DNA from: Amycolatopsis nigrescens CSC17Ta-90
GTDB lineage: Bacteria; Actinomycetota; Actinomycetes; Mycobacteriales; Pseudonocardiaceae
Direction: 5' to 3'
Length of the DNA: 64,000 nt
Assembly (NCBI RefSeq): GCF_000384315.1
Contig: NZ_ARVW01000001.1
Location: forward strand, 4,526,157-4,590,156
Below are positions 24,859 through 32,674 of this stretch, one piece after another. Under the pieces are notes generated by a model, which was not told the origin of the DNA, ran no database searches, and saw only the letters and a program-made list of their open reading frames with translations. A program made the position numbers and the translations under genes. How positions within the stretch are numbered: the first letter of the stretch is position 1; every line of letters begins with the position of its first letter.

Positions 24859-25524
24859 CCGGTAACGATCCGATCACCGTTGCCGTTCAACGCGCAAATC
24901 CTGAATGGCTAGATTGTGCACCCAACAAGGCAATATACGAACCTAAACCTGCTGGTCAGCGGCTTGCTGGTCTCTGTGAAGGCCCCTCACGCCAAGGTTC
25001 GGCGCGACGGTTACCGCCAACCTGCCCGCCGAAACCGCAAAGGTGACTCTGGGTGACAGTCGGGCTGCTAGGGCCGGGCGGCGGTGTCGAAATGGGCATC
25101 GTCGCCCTGGCGGGCCGGAGCCGGCTAGCCGGAGACACTGTGCGGGCGCTTCCTGGGTATGGCCGTCCCGACCGCCCTGGCTGTGTAACGAGGCCGAAGC
25201 CTCCCGGAGCGCGGGGCTGCGCGGAGATCCCGGCGTCCTCGCCGCCCGAATCATCCTCATTGACATCCTCGACGACCAACTGCTCCCGCTGCTGGCTCCC
25301 CGCCGTCCCGGCCGTCCCCGGCGCCGCGGCCACCGTCGACTGAACCCGGCGCCCGCCCCGGGTTTCCGATCCACCGCGTCCAGCGCACTGTGATCCACGG
25401 CTCCGATCGCGTTCCCATGCGTGCCTGTTCCGGAAAAGGACACAGTTCTGCCAAGAACAGGTCTTTCGAGTCGTGAGCAGTCGTGGCAGTCAGCCGCGGT
25501 TGACCGACCCGAAAGGACACGAGC
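24859..25524. other. 666-bp region without a convincing gene
   Basis: Several overlapping frames are open on both strands, but none combines a ribosome site with a recognisable protein. The plus-strand frame at 25053 begins with VGLLGPGGGVEMGIVALAG, loosely like the start of a BTAD winged helix, then degrades. A CCTGTTC/GAACAGG inverted repeat lies at 25424-25430 and 25455-25461. Confidence 0.5.
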
Positions 25525-25767
25525 ATGGAAATACGTGGCATGAGCGCGGCACCTGGAGGAGCCAGCGTCTGGACCTTTTCGCTGGTGCTGGCCGCGGTGC
25601 CGTTCGAGGACGCCCAGGACGGGTTGGTGGGCCTGGCCCGCGCGGTGGACTGGCCGGTAAACGCGTTCGCCTTCTGCGGAGTCGACTCGGCCGTGTGCGC
25701 CTACGTCGAGGTCGTCCTGCAGATCCGCCTGGCCGGCCTTCTGGTGGACATCCTCGCCACCGGGTAA
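25525..25767 (+). CDS. hypothetical small protein, 80 residues
   Basis: ATG at 25525 with AAAGGA 7 nt upstream. The product is mildly hydrophobic (VWTFSLVLAAVPF, AFAFCGVDSAVCAYVEVVL, LAGLLVDIL) and has two Cys. No family was recognised. It is alone between the gene-poor stretch and the first copy of the 115-nt repeat. Coding is plausible but not certain. Confidence 0.35.
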   Translation: MEIRGMSAAPGGASVWTFSLVLAAVPFEDAQDGLVGLARAVDWPVNAFAFCGVDSAVCAYVEVVLQIRLAGLLVDILATG

Positions 25768-25846
25768 CCCGTCACGTGGGTCGAACGTAGGGCCGGCCTT
25801 CGCTCGGTTCCGGATCGGGATGCCTGTCCCACGTTCGGGGGCTGGC

Positions 25847-25961
25847 GTTGCCCCGGTGGCAACGCCTACCGCCCGGCGAGCATCCGCCCGGCCTCCCCCT
25901 CCGGCGAGGACGTCCCTGGCCACAGCGGCGGACGTCCATGGCACACGAGGAGTCTTGCGAG
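25847..25961 (+). repeat. 115-nt two-copy element, copy A (candidate structured RNA)
   Basis: It begins with a hairpin GTTGCC-CCGGT-GGCAAC, then at the same spacing as copy B (45583-45698) has GAGGACGTCCCTG, CACAGCGG and GGCACACGAG-AGTCTTGCGAG. The 42 nt between hairpin and the first block differ in sequence but not in length, and a 1-nt length difference in the third segment argues against protein coding. Strand is arbitrary. Confidence 0.55.
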
Positions 25962-26002
25962 GGCGGGGTTTGTCCCGGGCGCAACCGATCTCGACCCGCT
26001 GC

Positions 26003-26341
26003 TCAGTGGCCGTGTCCGTAGCCGTCCCGGTCTCGCCGGCCGCGGCGTTTGGGCCGGTAGAGGTGGGTGGGCATGTAGTGCTCCACGATGGTCTGCCACC
26101 TCTGGTCGGTGGAGAGCAGCTGGTACTTCACCAGGCCCAGGCGCCCGCCGATCGCCCAGGCGACCTCGCCGACCAGCAGGCCCGACGCTTCGTAGCGGGT
26201 TTCGATCCCGCCCGGGACCAGCTCGTGCAGGTGGTGCGGCGAGACCGGGAACAAGGTGCGCAGGTCCACCCACACCGGCCGGGGTGGATCGAACCACCGC
26301 AAGCCCACCGGCCCCGATTCGTTCGAACTCATGTTCGACAT
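26003..26341 (-). CDS. hypothetical protein, about 112 residues
   Basis: From the ATG at 26341; a longer frame to 26419 would cross the CCCGTCACA repeats and is less likely. Features: GLRWFDPPRPVWVDLRTLF, an EVAWAIGGRLGLVKYQLL core and a basic C-terminal tail (RPKRRGRRDRDGYGHGH). It may be a small DNA-associated or regulatory protein; no family was recognised. Repeats just upstream suggest specific control. Confidence 0.5.
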   Translation of the reverse strand: MSNMSSNESGPVGLRWFDPPRPVWVDLRTLFPVSPHHLHELVPGGIETRYEASGLLVGEVAWAIGGRLGLVKYQLLSTDQRWQTIVEHYMPTHLYRPKRRGRRDRDGYGHGH

Positions 26342-26377
26342 GATGGGTTGGGTGATCCACTGGCCGCAAGAGCCGAA

Positions 26378-26490
26378 CCCGTCACAAGCCCGTCTCAACC
26401 CGTCACAGTGGTGAGACAAGTCCGCAGGTCATCTGAGCTGCGGGAACCCGACTTATGGCCGGTGGGCGACACGGGTGGAACCCGTCACAA
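26378..26490 (+). repeat. cluster of CCCGTCACA direct repeats
   Basis: CCCGTCACAA (26378-26387), CCCGTCTCAA (26389-26398), CCCGTCACAG (26399-26408) and CCCGTCACAA (26481-26490). The first three are phased by 11 and 10 bp, one per helix turn. They lie between the divergent small genes at 26341 and 26553. Confidence 0.5.
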
Positions 26491-26552
26491 CCCGGTCCGA
26501 CGGCCCGTGTTCGGGCGGTTTCGTGTCGGTGCCGAATCGCATACTGCCCGGT

Positions 26553-26768
26553 ATGACCGACACCGACCCCCGCCCCGCCTCGCTCGACGGCCTGGAGATC
26601 TACGTCGAGGCAGCCGAGTTTCCCATCGCCGGTGGGCGTTGGGGGATCCGAGCTGCCGATCAGGCCGTTTTTTATGAACGGCGGCCGGGCACTGCTCCGG
26701 AGCCGGCCATGGTCTCGGCCGAGACGCTGCGCTCCTCCCGCGGCAGCTGGACCCGGCTCGACCCGTAA
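26553..26768 (+). CDS. hypothetical protein, 71 residues
   Basis: ATG at 26553 has no Shine-Dalgarno; CATACT ends 7 nt upstream, so a leaderless start is plausible. The product has ASLDGLEIYVEAAEF, GGRWGIRAADQAVFYERR and a basic C-terminus. No family recognised. It faces the gene at 26341 across the CCCGTCACA repeats. Confidence 0.5.
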   Translation: MTDTDPRPASLDGLEIYVEAAEFPIAGGRWGIRAADQAVFYERRPGTAPEPAMVSAETLRSSRGSWTRLDP

Positions 26769-27103
26769 CAAGCAACCAAGCCTGCCTTGACTCCCCGCCT
26801 GCGCACCTGCTCGCTGTCGGCCATGCCTTTTGATGGTCAGCCTCCAGCATCGCGCTTGCACGCGGGCGCTGGTGAAGTCGCAGCTCGAAGGGGGGAGCTC
26901 GAGCTGTGACTTCACCAGCTGGTGCCCGCCATGATGGCGGGTGTGCCCAGGAGTCGCGGCCGGCCACGCCGCCGTTACCGGGAACTGCCTGGCATCCCCC
27001 GTGGTGTCAGAGGACGGCCGGACCGCCCGGAGTGATCAGGGAGTGAAACGCAAAAGCACGTTTTCGCACTCGCTGCCGGGCGGCCTTCACCACGGGGAGT
27101 TGG
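26769..27103. other. intergenic stretch with a long hairpin
   Basis: No supportable gene; contains the hairpin at 26868-26919 and a minor CCCGCCATGATGGCGGG-type dyad at about 26926-26942. Confidence 0.4.
26868..26919. terminator. long hairpin, probable terminator
   Basis: Arms 26868-26888 and 26899-26919 pair over 21 bp (GCTGGTGAAGTC... with ...GACTTCACCAGC) including one G-U; the loop is AGGGGGGAGC. No T-tract follows. It lies 100 bp after the 71-codon gene. Confidence 0.5.
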
Positions 27104-27172
27104 TCAGCGGTTCCACTCGGTGGGGCGGCCGGTGCGGGGGCGGCGGGCGGCGATGCGGGTGCTGGTGTTCAT
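27104..27172 (-). CDS. 22-residue basic peptide ORF with strong ribosome site
   Basis: AGGAGG lies 6 nt before the ATG at 27172. Translation gives MNTSTRIAARRPRTG then RPTEWNR, six Arg in 22 residues, stop TGA. The excellent Shine-Dalgarno is the main evidence. It is divergent from the GGDEF gene (112 bp between starts). It could be a small basic protein, a leader peptide or chance. Confidence 0.3.
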   Translation of the reverse strand: MNTSTRIAARRPRTGRPTEWNR

Positions 27173-27283
27173 GGTGTTCCTCCTGGTGGACGGTGCGGAC
27201 TGTCCACTGTCATCACTCGATCGGCTCACGACTTTGCGTGATCACTTGATTACAGTGGCTGTTCTCTGGACGGGGGTGGTCCC

Positions 27284-28573
27284 GTGAACCGGGTAGACCC
27301 ACGCCGCTGGCGCTTATGGTCCCTGCCACGTGGCGTGACCACCTATGTCCTTGCTGTAATCGCAATCACCCTGTTGGCATTCGTTACCACCGCCGGCCTG
27401 GAGCCGGTCACCCGCTGGGACTGGGCGTGGTTCGGGCTGCTGGCCGGCGCGGCGATGATCCACCTGGAGGCATCCCGCGGTATCGAGCGGCTCCGCGAAC
27501 TCGGCGAGGGCACCCCTTACACCCACATGCAATCGACGTGGTTCTTCGCGGCCGTGCTCATGTTGCCGCTGCCCTTGCAGACCGCGCTGATCGTCATCTC
27601 GTTCACGCACGAGTGGTTCCGGGTGTTCCACTGCCGCGCGATCGCGCACCGCAAGGTGTTCTCCGCTTCCACCGTCGTGCTGGCCGTCGCTGCGGCGACC
27701 CTGGTCCTGCACGCCTTCTACCCGGACGTCGACGGCCCGTTCGTCGCGGCGCTCACCGGCCCGTACGGCACGGTGGCGGTCCTGGCCGCCGGCCTGGTCT
27801 ACCGGGCGGTCAACTACCTGCTGGTGATCGGCGCGATCATCGCGACCCACCCCGACCAACCCGCCCGCATCTCCCTCGGCCCGCCCTCAGACCAGCTGAT
27901 CATCGCAGCCGCCATCGGCCTCGGCTACGGCATCGCCGTGTTCGCGGTGGACCGGCCGTGGTCGATGCCGATCCTGCTGATCACCGTGCTCGCCCTGCAC
28001 CTCGGGCTGCTGCTGCCCCAACTCCGCGAAGCCTCCCGCACCGACGCCAAAACCGGCCTGGTCGACGCCGCCTGGTGGACCGGCACCGCCGAGCGCGAAC
28101 TCGAACGCGCCGGGCGCCTGGACAGCCCGGTCGGCGTGCTGATGCTCGACCTCGACCACTTCAAACACATCAACGACCAATACGGCCACCTCGCCGGCGA
28201 CGCCGTCCTGCGCGCGGTCGCCGACACCCTCCACCACTCAGTCCGCTCCTACGACCTGGTCGGCCGGTGGGGCGGCGAAGAATTCGTCATCCTGCTGCCC
28301 GGGATCGACGCCCCCGAGATCGCAGACACCGCAGAACGGGTCCGCGCCGCGGTCTCGGTCCTGCGCGTGGCCACCACCGACCGCACCGGCACCCGGGTCA
28401 CCATCACCGGCCTGACCGCCTCCCTCGGCGCCGGCACCTACCCCGCCACCGCCACCGAACTCTCCCCACTACTCCTCGCCGTCGACGACGCCCTCTACCG
28501 CGCCAAACACGGCGGCCGGGACCAGGTGCAGCAGGCCGGGACGGTGCCTCCCGCCCGCACCCCCACCGACTGA
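27284..28573 (+). CDS. membrane-anchored GGDEF diguanylate cyclase
   Basis: 429 residues from a GTG at 27284. Residues 15-245 hold about seven hydrophobic segments forming a membrane sensor region. The GGDEF domain follows: VGVLMLDLDHFKHINDQYGH, GDAVLRAVADTL and the active motif RWGGEEFVILLPG, then SLGAGTYPATATE and a terminal LYRAKHGGRDQV. The intact GGEEF supports synthesis of c-di-GMP at the membrane. TACAGT at 27251-27256 may be its -10. No EAL domain is present. Confidence 0.92.
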   Translation: MNRVDPRRWRLWSLPRGVTTYVLAVIAITLLAFVTTAGLEPVTRWDWAWFGLLAGAAMIHLEASRGIERLRELGEGTPYTHMQSTWFFAAVLMLPLPLQTALIVISFTHEWFRVFHCRAIAHRKVFSASTVVLAVAAATLVLHAFYPDVDGPFVAALTGPYGTVAVLAAGLVYRAVNYLLVIGAIIATHPDQPARISLGPPSDQLIIAAAIGLGYGIAVFAVDRPWSMPILLITVLALHLGLLLPQLREASRTDAKTGLVDAAWWTGTAERELERAGRLDSPVGVLMLDLDHFKHINDQYGHLAGDAVLRAVADTLHHSVRSYDLVGRWGGEEFVILLPGIDAPEIADTAERVRAAVSVLRVATTDRTGTRVTITGLTASLGAGTYPATATELSPLLLAVDDALYRAKHGGRDQVQQAGTVPPARTPTD

Positions 28574-28675
28574 CCACCGAACCTCGACCGCATGCGCGAT
28601 CGGCAAAACTACGCCTCCGTGATCGACTTGGCGATCATCACCTGACCCCGCATCCCGGGAGATCACGCCCCCGAG

Positions 28676-29527
28676 TTAGCCCTCTTCCAACGAGAGTCTT
28701 TGGCCCAGCCGGCGTAAGGGGTCGACGAGTTCGGGGTGGTCGCCGAAGCTGGCGCGGTGGAGCAGGCGCGCGGCGACGGCGAGTTGGGCGCGGCGGCCGT
28801 CCGGGGTGTCGAGGACGTCGGTGAACTGGCTTCGCACCGTCGCGGCGACAGCGGGCTGGGCGAGGCTGTAGGCGTAGAGGGTGGCGGCGTCGGTGCCGGC
28901 GGGGCCGGTGCCCCAGAGTTCCCAGTCGAGGATGCCGAAGGGGTCGCGGAGCAGGTTGCCCCAGTGCAGATCTCCGTGCACGGTTTCCCAGCGCTGGATG
29001 ACCACGGTGGTGCCGTCGCCGAAGGCGTCCCGGATACGTCGGTTGATCTTGGCCTGGTCAGAGTGCATGCGCTCGGTCTGTGTGCGGGCGAGCGTGGTCA
29101 GGCTCGCCCGCAACTCGCGCCACCACTGCGGGGGCAGTATGAGGTGCGGCGGCGGGGTGTTGGTCGTCGAGCACGGGGTGCCGGGCAGGCGGGTGAGTAC
29201 TTCGCCGCGAACGTGCCGGAAAGTGTCGTCCGGCCAGTCGTGCAGGTCGAGAACTCGGGGTTTCGGCAGCCCGCTCACCACGTTGGCGTCGTAGTTGCCG
29301 GTCCAGGCCGGGCCGCCGACCCAGGCGGGCAACTCGGACACCACCCGCAGCCAGACACGCCCGCTGCTCGCGCTGGCCGGTGCGCCGGCCGAGCGATCGA
29401 GCCACCCGAACACCACAGGTCCCTCGATGGTCAGCTCGAAGTGCTCGGCGGCCTGGTGCAGGGCGCGGGTCATCCAGTCCCGATAGTGCCGGTCGGCGTC
29501 GGTCAGGTTGTTCTCGTCCGCGGTCAC
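28676..29527 (-). CDS. APH-like phosphotransferase
   Basis: 283 residues from a GTG at 29527 that overlaps the stop of the ATPase gene (GTGA). Kinase C-lobe motifs are clear: VHGDLHWGNLL (catalytic loop with Asp and Asn) and FGILDWELWGTG (metal-binding Asp). The N-lobe is short and the usual Lys strand is hard to place (VVFGWLDRS, RVWLRVVSEL). Members phosphorylate aminoglycosides or other small molecules, or modify macromolecules. Co-translation with the ATPase and radical SAM protein suggests action on a product of that operon. Confidence 0.85.
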   Translation of the reverse strand: MTADENNLTDADRHYRDWMTRALHQAAEHFELTIEGPVVFGWLDRSAGAPASASSGRVWLRVVSELPAWVGGPAWTGNYDANVVSGLPKPRVLDLHDWPDDTFRHVRGEVLTRLPGTPCSTTNTPPPHLILPPQWWRELRASLTTLARTQTERMHSDQAKINRRIRDAFGDGTTVVIQRWETVHGDLHWGNLLRDPFGILDWELWGTGPAGTDAATLYAYSLAQPAVAATVRSQFTDVLDTPDGRRAQLAVAARLLHRASFGDHPELVDPLRRLGQRLSLEEG

Positions 29528-30261
29528 GGGATCATGTGGCGCAGGTAGGTGCCGGGATCGGTGAGGTAGCGCCGCCACTGCACCACCAGGTCCAGCTCGT
29601 CCCATTTCGCACGGCGTGTTCCGTGCTCGCCGATCTCGATGATGTCCGCGCCCGGCGTGGACGCCAGGATCGGGGAGTGGGTGGCGCAGATGATCTGCGC
29701 ACCGGACGCGCCGAGGTCGTGCATGAGCGCGACCAGTTGAAGGCAGGAACTAAACGAGAGTGCCGCCTCGGGTTCATCCATCAGATATAGGCCGGGCGCT
29801 CGGAAAGCCTCGGCGAACACGGTGAGGAACCCTTCGCCGTGGCTCATCTGGCTGGTGTCGCCTTCCCAGTAGCCGAGCATGCCGGACACCGCGTTCATCA
29901 GCCCGAACGCGGTCTCGGCTCGCAGGAAAAACCCCTTCCGTTTCGTGCGCGGGCCGCGCAGCATCCGCCCGCCGGCCGCGGTGGTATCCAGCCGCAGCAC
30001 CTGTCCCAGCGGCGTGATCTCCCGGTCGTTGACGTATTTACGGCCCGCGCGCCCGCCGTGGGAATCGAGCTTGAACGCCTCGGCGATCGCTTCGACCACA
30101 GTGGACTTACCGCTGCCGTTCTCACCGACCAGGAACGTGACCGGCGCGGTGAACGCCAAACCCTCCTCGGCCAGCTCCGCGACGCACGGCACCGTGTAGG
30201 GCCAGTCGTCCAGCTGCTGTGGACGTGCGTGGTCCGGGATGTAGGCACGGCGAACAAGCAT
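29524..30261 (-). CDS. AAA/ABC-type ATPase (SMC-like, single domain)
   Basis: 245 residues from the ATG at 30261. Walker A GENGSGKST at 46-54, a SHGEGFLTVF signature-like segment, Walker B GLYLMDEPEAALS and a switch His in ICATHSPIL. There is no membrane domain and no coiled coil, as in the AAA_23/AAA_15-like ATPases found in defence and small-molecule operons. It lies 17 bp after the radical SAM gene and overlaps the kinase gene. Confidence 0.88.
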   Translation of the reverse strand: MLVRRAYIPDHARPQQLDDWPYTVPCVAELAEEGLAFTAPVTFLVGENGSGKSTVVEAIAEAFKLDSHGGRAGRKYVNDREITPLGQVLRLDTTAAGGRMLRGPRTKRKGFFLRAETAFGLMNAVSGMLGYWEGDTSQMSHGEGFLTVFAEAFRAPGLYLMDEPEAALSFSSCLQLVALMHDLGASGAQIICATHSPILASTPGADIIEIGEHGTRRAKWDELDLVVQWRRYLTDPGTYLRHMIP

Positions 30262-30278
30262 CGAATCAATTTCCGCGG

Positions 30279-31160
30279 TCAGTAGTAGTCGGGTGCGCAC
30301 CCGCCCGCCGGCCGGCAGTCACCCTTCGGTGTACAGGCCGGGCTGCATGACGGTCCGCAGCCAGGGTCGCACATGGTCGGCACACACGGCGCCATCCCCG
30401 GCCGCGTGGCGAACTCGGCGCGAAGACCGTCACGGACACGATCAGCCTCAGCGCTGCTGAGGATCGCCGACAATTCGGCATCGAGCACGTTCCCGATCGG
30501 CAACCAGCGCGAGAAGACACACGGCCACACCTCGCCGTTCGGCGAAATCGCGATCACCCCCGAGGCACAGCGTCCGCACAACTCCGACACCGCCGGCTGA
30601 CGGTCACGTACGCCACGGCCGACCTGGCGAAGCCGGTCGGTCCGGATCTCGCGCACCCCCAGCGCGACCAGCTCGGCCTGGGCGGGGATTGATCGCTGCT
30701 TGTCCCGAACGTTGATCACTCCGACCCGGATCGGGATCTCTCGCCGTACGGCTTCGGAGATGTTCGCCACGGTTCGGGCGTGGCTCCGGCGGCCGGTGAT
30801 CGCAGCGTGCTCGCCGGGGTCATCGCTGTAGTAGCTCGTGGCCAGTGATACACCAGCGCGTTCAAAAACAGGCCAAAGACCAGAAGGAACATGCACCAGA
30901 TTGGAGAACACCTCAGCTTGTAATCCACACGCCAGCACGTGCTCAAGCAACTTTTGAAGTCCGGGATGCAAGATGGGTTCGCCGCCGATGAACTGCACGG
31001 TGCGGACACCGGCCCCGGCGAGCTGGTCGATTACGCGGAGCCAGTCGTCCACCACCAGCGACCCGTGACTACCAGCAGGACTTGAATCCGCATAGCAGTG
31101 CTCGCAGGACAACTGACATTTACCAGTGATCTCCAACCATGCGAACCTAAGGTCCCTCAA
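30279..31160 (-). CDS. radical SAM protein with SPASM-like and Cys-Pro-rich C-terminus
   Basis: 293 residues from a TTG at 31160, chosen because AGGAGG ends 6 nt before it; a GTG at 31166 directly abuts that site. The 4Fe-4S motif is Cys15, Cys19, Cys22 (CQLSCEHC); FIGGEPILHP is the GGE motif; later ASYYSDDPGEHA. The C-terminal third has LCGRCASG, WPCVFSRW and a tail with seven Cys spaced as C-x2/4-C with Pro (CDPGCGPSCSPAC...). This tail would bind auxiliary Fe-S clusters, as in peptide-modifying SPASM enzymes. Peptide modification is inferred. Confidence 0.88.
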   Translation of the reverse strand: MRDLRFAWLEITGKCQLSCEHCYADSSPAGSHGSLVVDDWLRVIDQLAGAGVRTVQFIGGEPILHPGLQKLLEHVLACGLQAEVFSNLVHVPSGLWPVFERAGVSLATSYYSDDPGEHAAITGRRSHARTVANISEAVRREIPIRVGVINVRDKQRSIPAQAELVALGVREIRTDRLRQVGRGVRDRQPAVSELCGRCASGVIAISPNGEVWPCVFSRWLPIGNVLDAELSAILSSAEADRVRDGLRAEFATRPGMAPCVPTMCDPGCGPSCSPACTPKGDCRPAGGCAPDYY

Positions 31161-31194
31161 CGTCACCCTCCTGAGCCCGCGCCATATATCCCCG

Positions 31195-31302
31195 TCACAT
31201 CCTGCCCTGTGACGAAACCGACGAGCAGCCCCCGCCCGAGTGACGGAGGGTGAATAACCAGACGGGGCTAGTCGCCAGAAGTTGCTCCGTAGCCGAGACC
31301 AT
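31195..31302 (-). CDS. 35-residue ORF before the radical SAM gene, candidate precursor peptide
   Basis: ATG at 31302, stop at 31195, 34 bp before the radical SAM start. The N-terminal half is MVSATEQLLATS; the C-terminal half contains SPVWLFTLRHSGGGCSS and then VSSQGRM. A leader-like acidic/hydrophobic start and a compact core with Trp, Phe, Gly3 and a single Cys fit a ribosomal peptide substrate. The Shine-Dalgarno is weak (GGAG 13 nt upstream), and codon bias is mild, so the call is tentative. Confidence 0.35.
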   Translation of the reverse strand: MVSATEQLLATSPVWLFTLRHSGGGCSSVSSQGRM

Positions 31303-31347
31303 CGGCTAGTCTGATCTCCGGTCTTCCACATCCGGGTCGACCAATGT

Positions 31348-31393
31348 GAATGTGGCCCCTGCTCTCGGGCTAACGAGAGCAGGGGCCACATTC
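31348..31393. terminator. perfect 20-bp hairpin between DUF397 gene and radical SAM operon
   Basis: GAATGTGGCCCCTGCTCTCG (31348-31367) and its exact complement (31374-31393) are separated by GGCTAA. It lies 14 bp after the DUF397 stop and before the radical SAM unit on the same strand, so it probably separates the two transcripts. No long T-tract. Confidence 0.65.
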
Positions 31394-31406
31394 GCGTGTT
31401 GCTGTG

Positions 31407-31616
31407 TCACATCGTGTTACCTTCATTGCTCACCACATGCTGAAGGAATGCCTTCCACTGCCATGGGGAGGTGACGACCACCGGCCCGCGGCCGCACTCC
31501 TTGGAGTCGCGGATGCCGACTGCGTCTGCTGTCCAAGCTACTTCGACGCAGTTGCCGTTGCCGTTGCTGTAGGTGCTCTTACGCCAGCTTGTGCTGGTGA
31601 AGTCTGGCGTGATCAT
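31407..31616 (-). CDS. DUF397 protein
   Basis: 69 residues from the ATG at 31616 (AAGGAG 6 nt upstream). The family core is clear: WRKSTYSNGNGNCVEVAW, then AVGIRDSKECGRGPVVV and WQWKAFLQHV. In actinomycetes DUF397 proteins are partnered with XRE/DUF5753 regulators, as in whiJ/abaA-type clusters. It begins 16 bp after such a regulator. Confidence 0.92.
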   Translation of the reverse strand: MITPDFTSTSWRKSTYSNGNGNCVEVAWTADAVGIRDSKECGRGPVVVTSPWQWKAFLQHVVSNEGNTM

Positions 31617-31632
31617 TGCCAGCTCCTTGTCC

Positions 31633-32499
31633 TCACGTCCAGTCCTGGCGGATCTGCCTGATCCGCTGGAGTGACTCATCCGGGTCGAAGGCGACGTCCT
31701 CTGCGAGCCGCCCAAAGGTAAGGATATATGCCCTGATGTCGGTCTCTTTTTCGATGTAGAGACCACCGGTTAGGTTGTCCAGGAAGGCTGCGGCTGCCTC
31801 GCCGTCGTCGAAGTTCATCAGGTGGAACGCTGTACCCATGCCGCCGTAGGCACCTACATCGTTGGGGATCAGCTGCACGACGACGTTGCCCTGCTGGGCC
31901 CGCTGGACGATGTGATCGAGCTGATCGCGCATCGTGGCAGCACTACCAACAGGTATGCGGAGGGCAGCTTCGTGGATGATCACGTGGTAGTGCAGCGGAT
32001 GCTCGGAGTCGTCCAGGCGAGCTTGTCGGTGCTGGCGGATGCGTCGCCGTTCCTGGACCAGCTCGTCGTCGGGCTCATCCATCCATGAGCGGAGGACCGC
32101 GTCGGAGTAGTCACCGGTTTGCAGTAGGCCAGGAACCAGCATCACTTCGACGCCTCGCATCTTCGTGGTTTCTGCTTCGGTCTCGACGAAGTCTTCAAAG
32201 TCGCCCCTGATGGCTTGTGGGCTGTACGTACGCCACCACGGTTCCTCTTCTCCGGCTGCGGCCGCCATCGCGGCGACCTGATCACGCACGCCGGGGTCGA
32301 TGCCAAGCATCGTGCCAATAGCGATCACTTCGAACGGTCCGGCGATCTGCTCGCCGTTCTCGAAGCGACTCAACTTCGGCTCGGACCAACGGAGCTTGGT
32401 CGCCAGCTCCTTCTGCGTCGTGCCTGTCTCCTTACGCCAACGCTGCAATGTTCGTGCAACACGGCGCTGGCGAACGTTCGGATCGGCGCTCGCGGGCAA
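31633..32499 (-). CDS. XRE-family regulator with DUF5753 (Scr1/WhiJ-like)
   Basis: 288 residues. HTH at 10-65 (VARTLQRWRKETGTTQKELA, SEPKLSRFENGEQIAG), then DUF5753 from about 95: MRGVEVMLVPGLLQTGDYSD, HVIIHEAALRIPVGS and VVVQLIPNDVGAYGG. It forms an operon with the DUF397 gene. Three GGTGRAAACTTTCACC-type sites lie in front of it. WhiJ-like pairs act as regulator plus modulator. Confidence 0.92.
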   Translation of the reverse strand: MPASADPNVRQRRVARTLQRWRKETGTTQKELATKLRWSEPKLSRFENGEQIAGPFEVIAIGTMLGIDPGVRDQVAAMAAAAGEEEPWWRTYSPQAIRGDFEDFVETEAETTKMRGVEVMLVPGLLQTGDYSDAVLRSWMDEPDDELVQERRRIRQHRQARLDDSEHPLHYHVIIHEAALRIPVGSAATMRDQLDHIVQRAQQGNVVVQLIPNDVGAYGGMGTAFHLMNFDDGEAAAAFLDNLTGGLYIEKETDIRAYILTFGRLAEDVAFDPDESLQRIRQIRQDWT

Positions 32500-32577
32500 C
32501 CTGCTACCTCCACCATCTGGATCGATCTCGGGGCCGCTTCGACCCCGGAACAGTACAGTGTCGCACTAGTCCATTGG

Positions 32578-32658
32578 GGTGAAAGTTGTCACCGCGGCTC
32601 GCATGAAAACTTCCATGGGTGGAAACTTTCACCAACGATCAGTGTGGAAACTTTCACC
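32578..32658. promoter_or_regulatory. operator cluster for the XRE regulator
   Basis: GGTGAAAGTTGTCACC (32578-32593), GGTGGAAACTTTCACC (32618-32633) and TGTGGAAACTTTCACC (32643-32658): imperfect dyads with GGTG/CACC arms. The last two are phased by 25 bp. They lie between the divergent XRE gene and the gene at 32675. Confidence 0.6.
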
Positions 32659-32674
32659 GGCGTTGGAGGTCATC

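Noticed and set aside
25043..25393. two plus-strand frames resembling the first strand of a BTAD regulator
   Set aside because: Similarity covers fewer than 20 residues and the rest is low complexity.
25847..25961. known riboswitch (guanidine, c-di-GMP, cobalamin or SAM types)
   Set aside because: None of the core motifs I know for these classes matches, and the element is not in a clear 5' leader.
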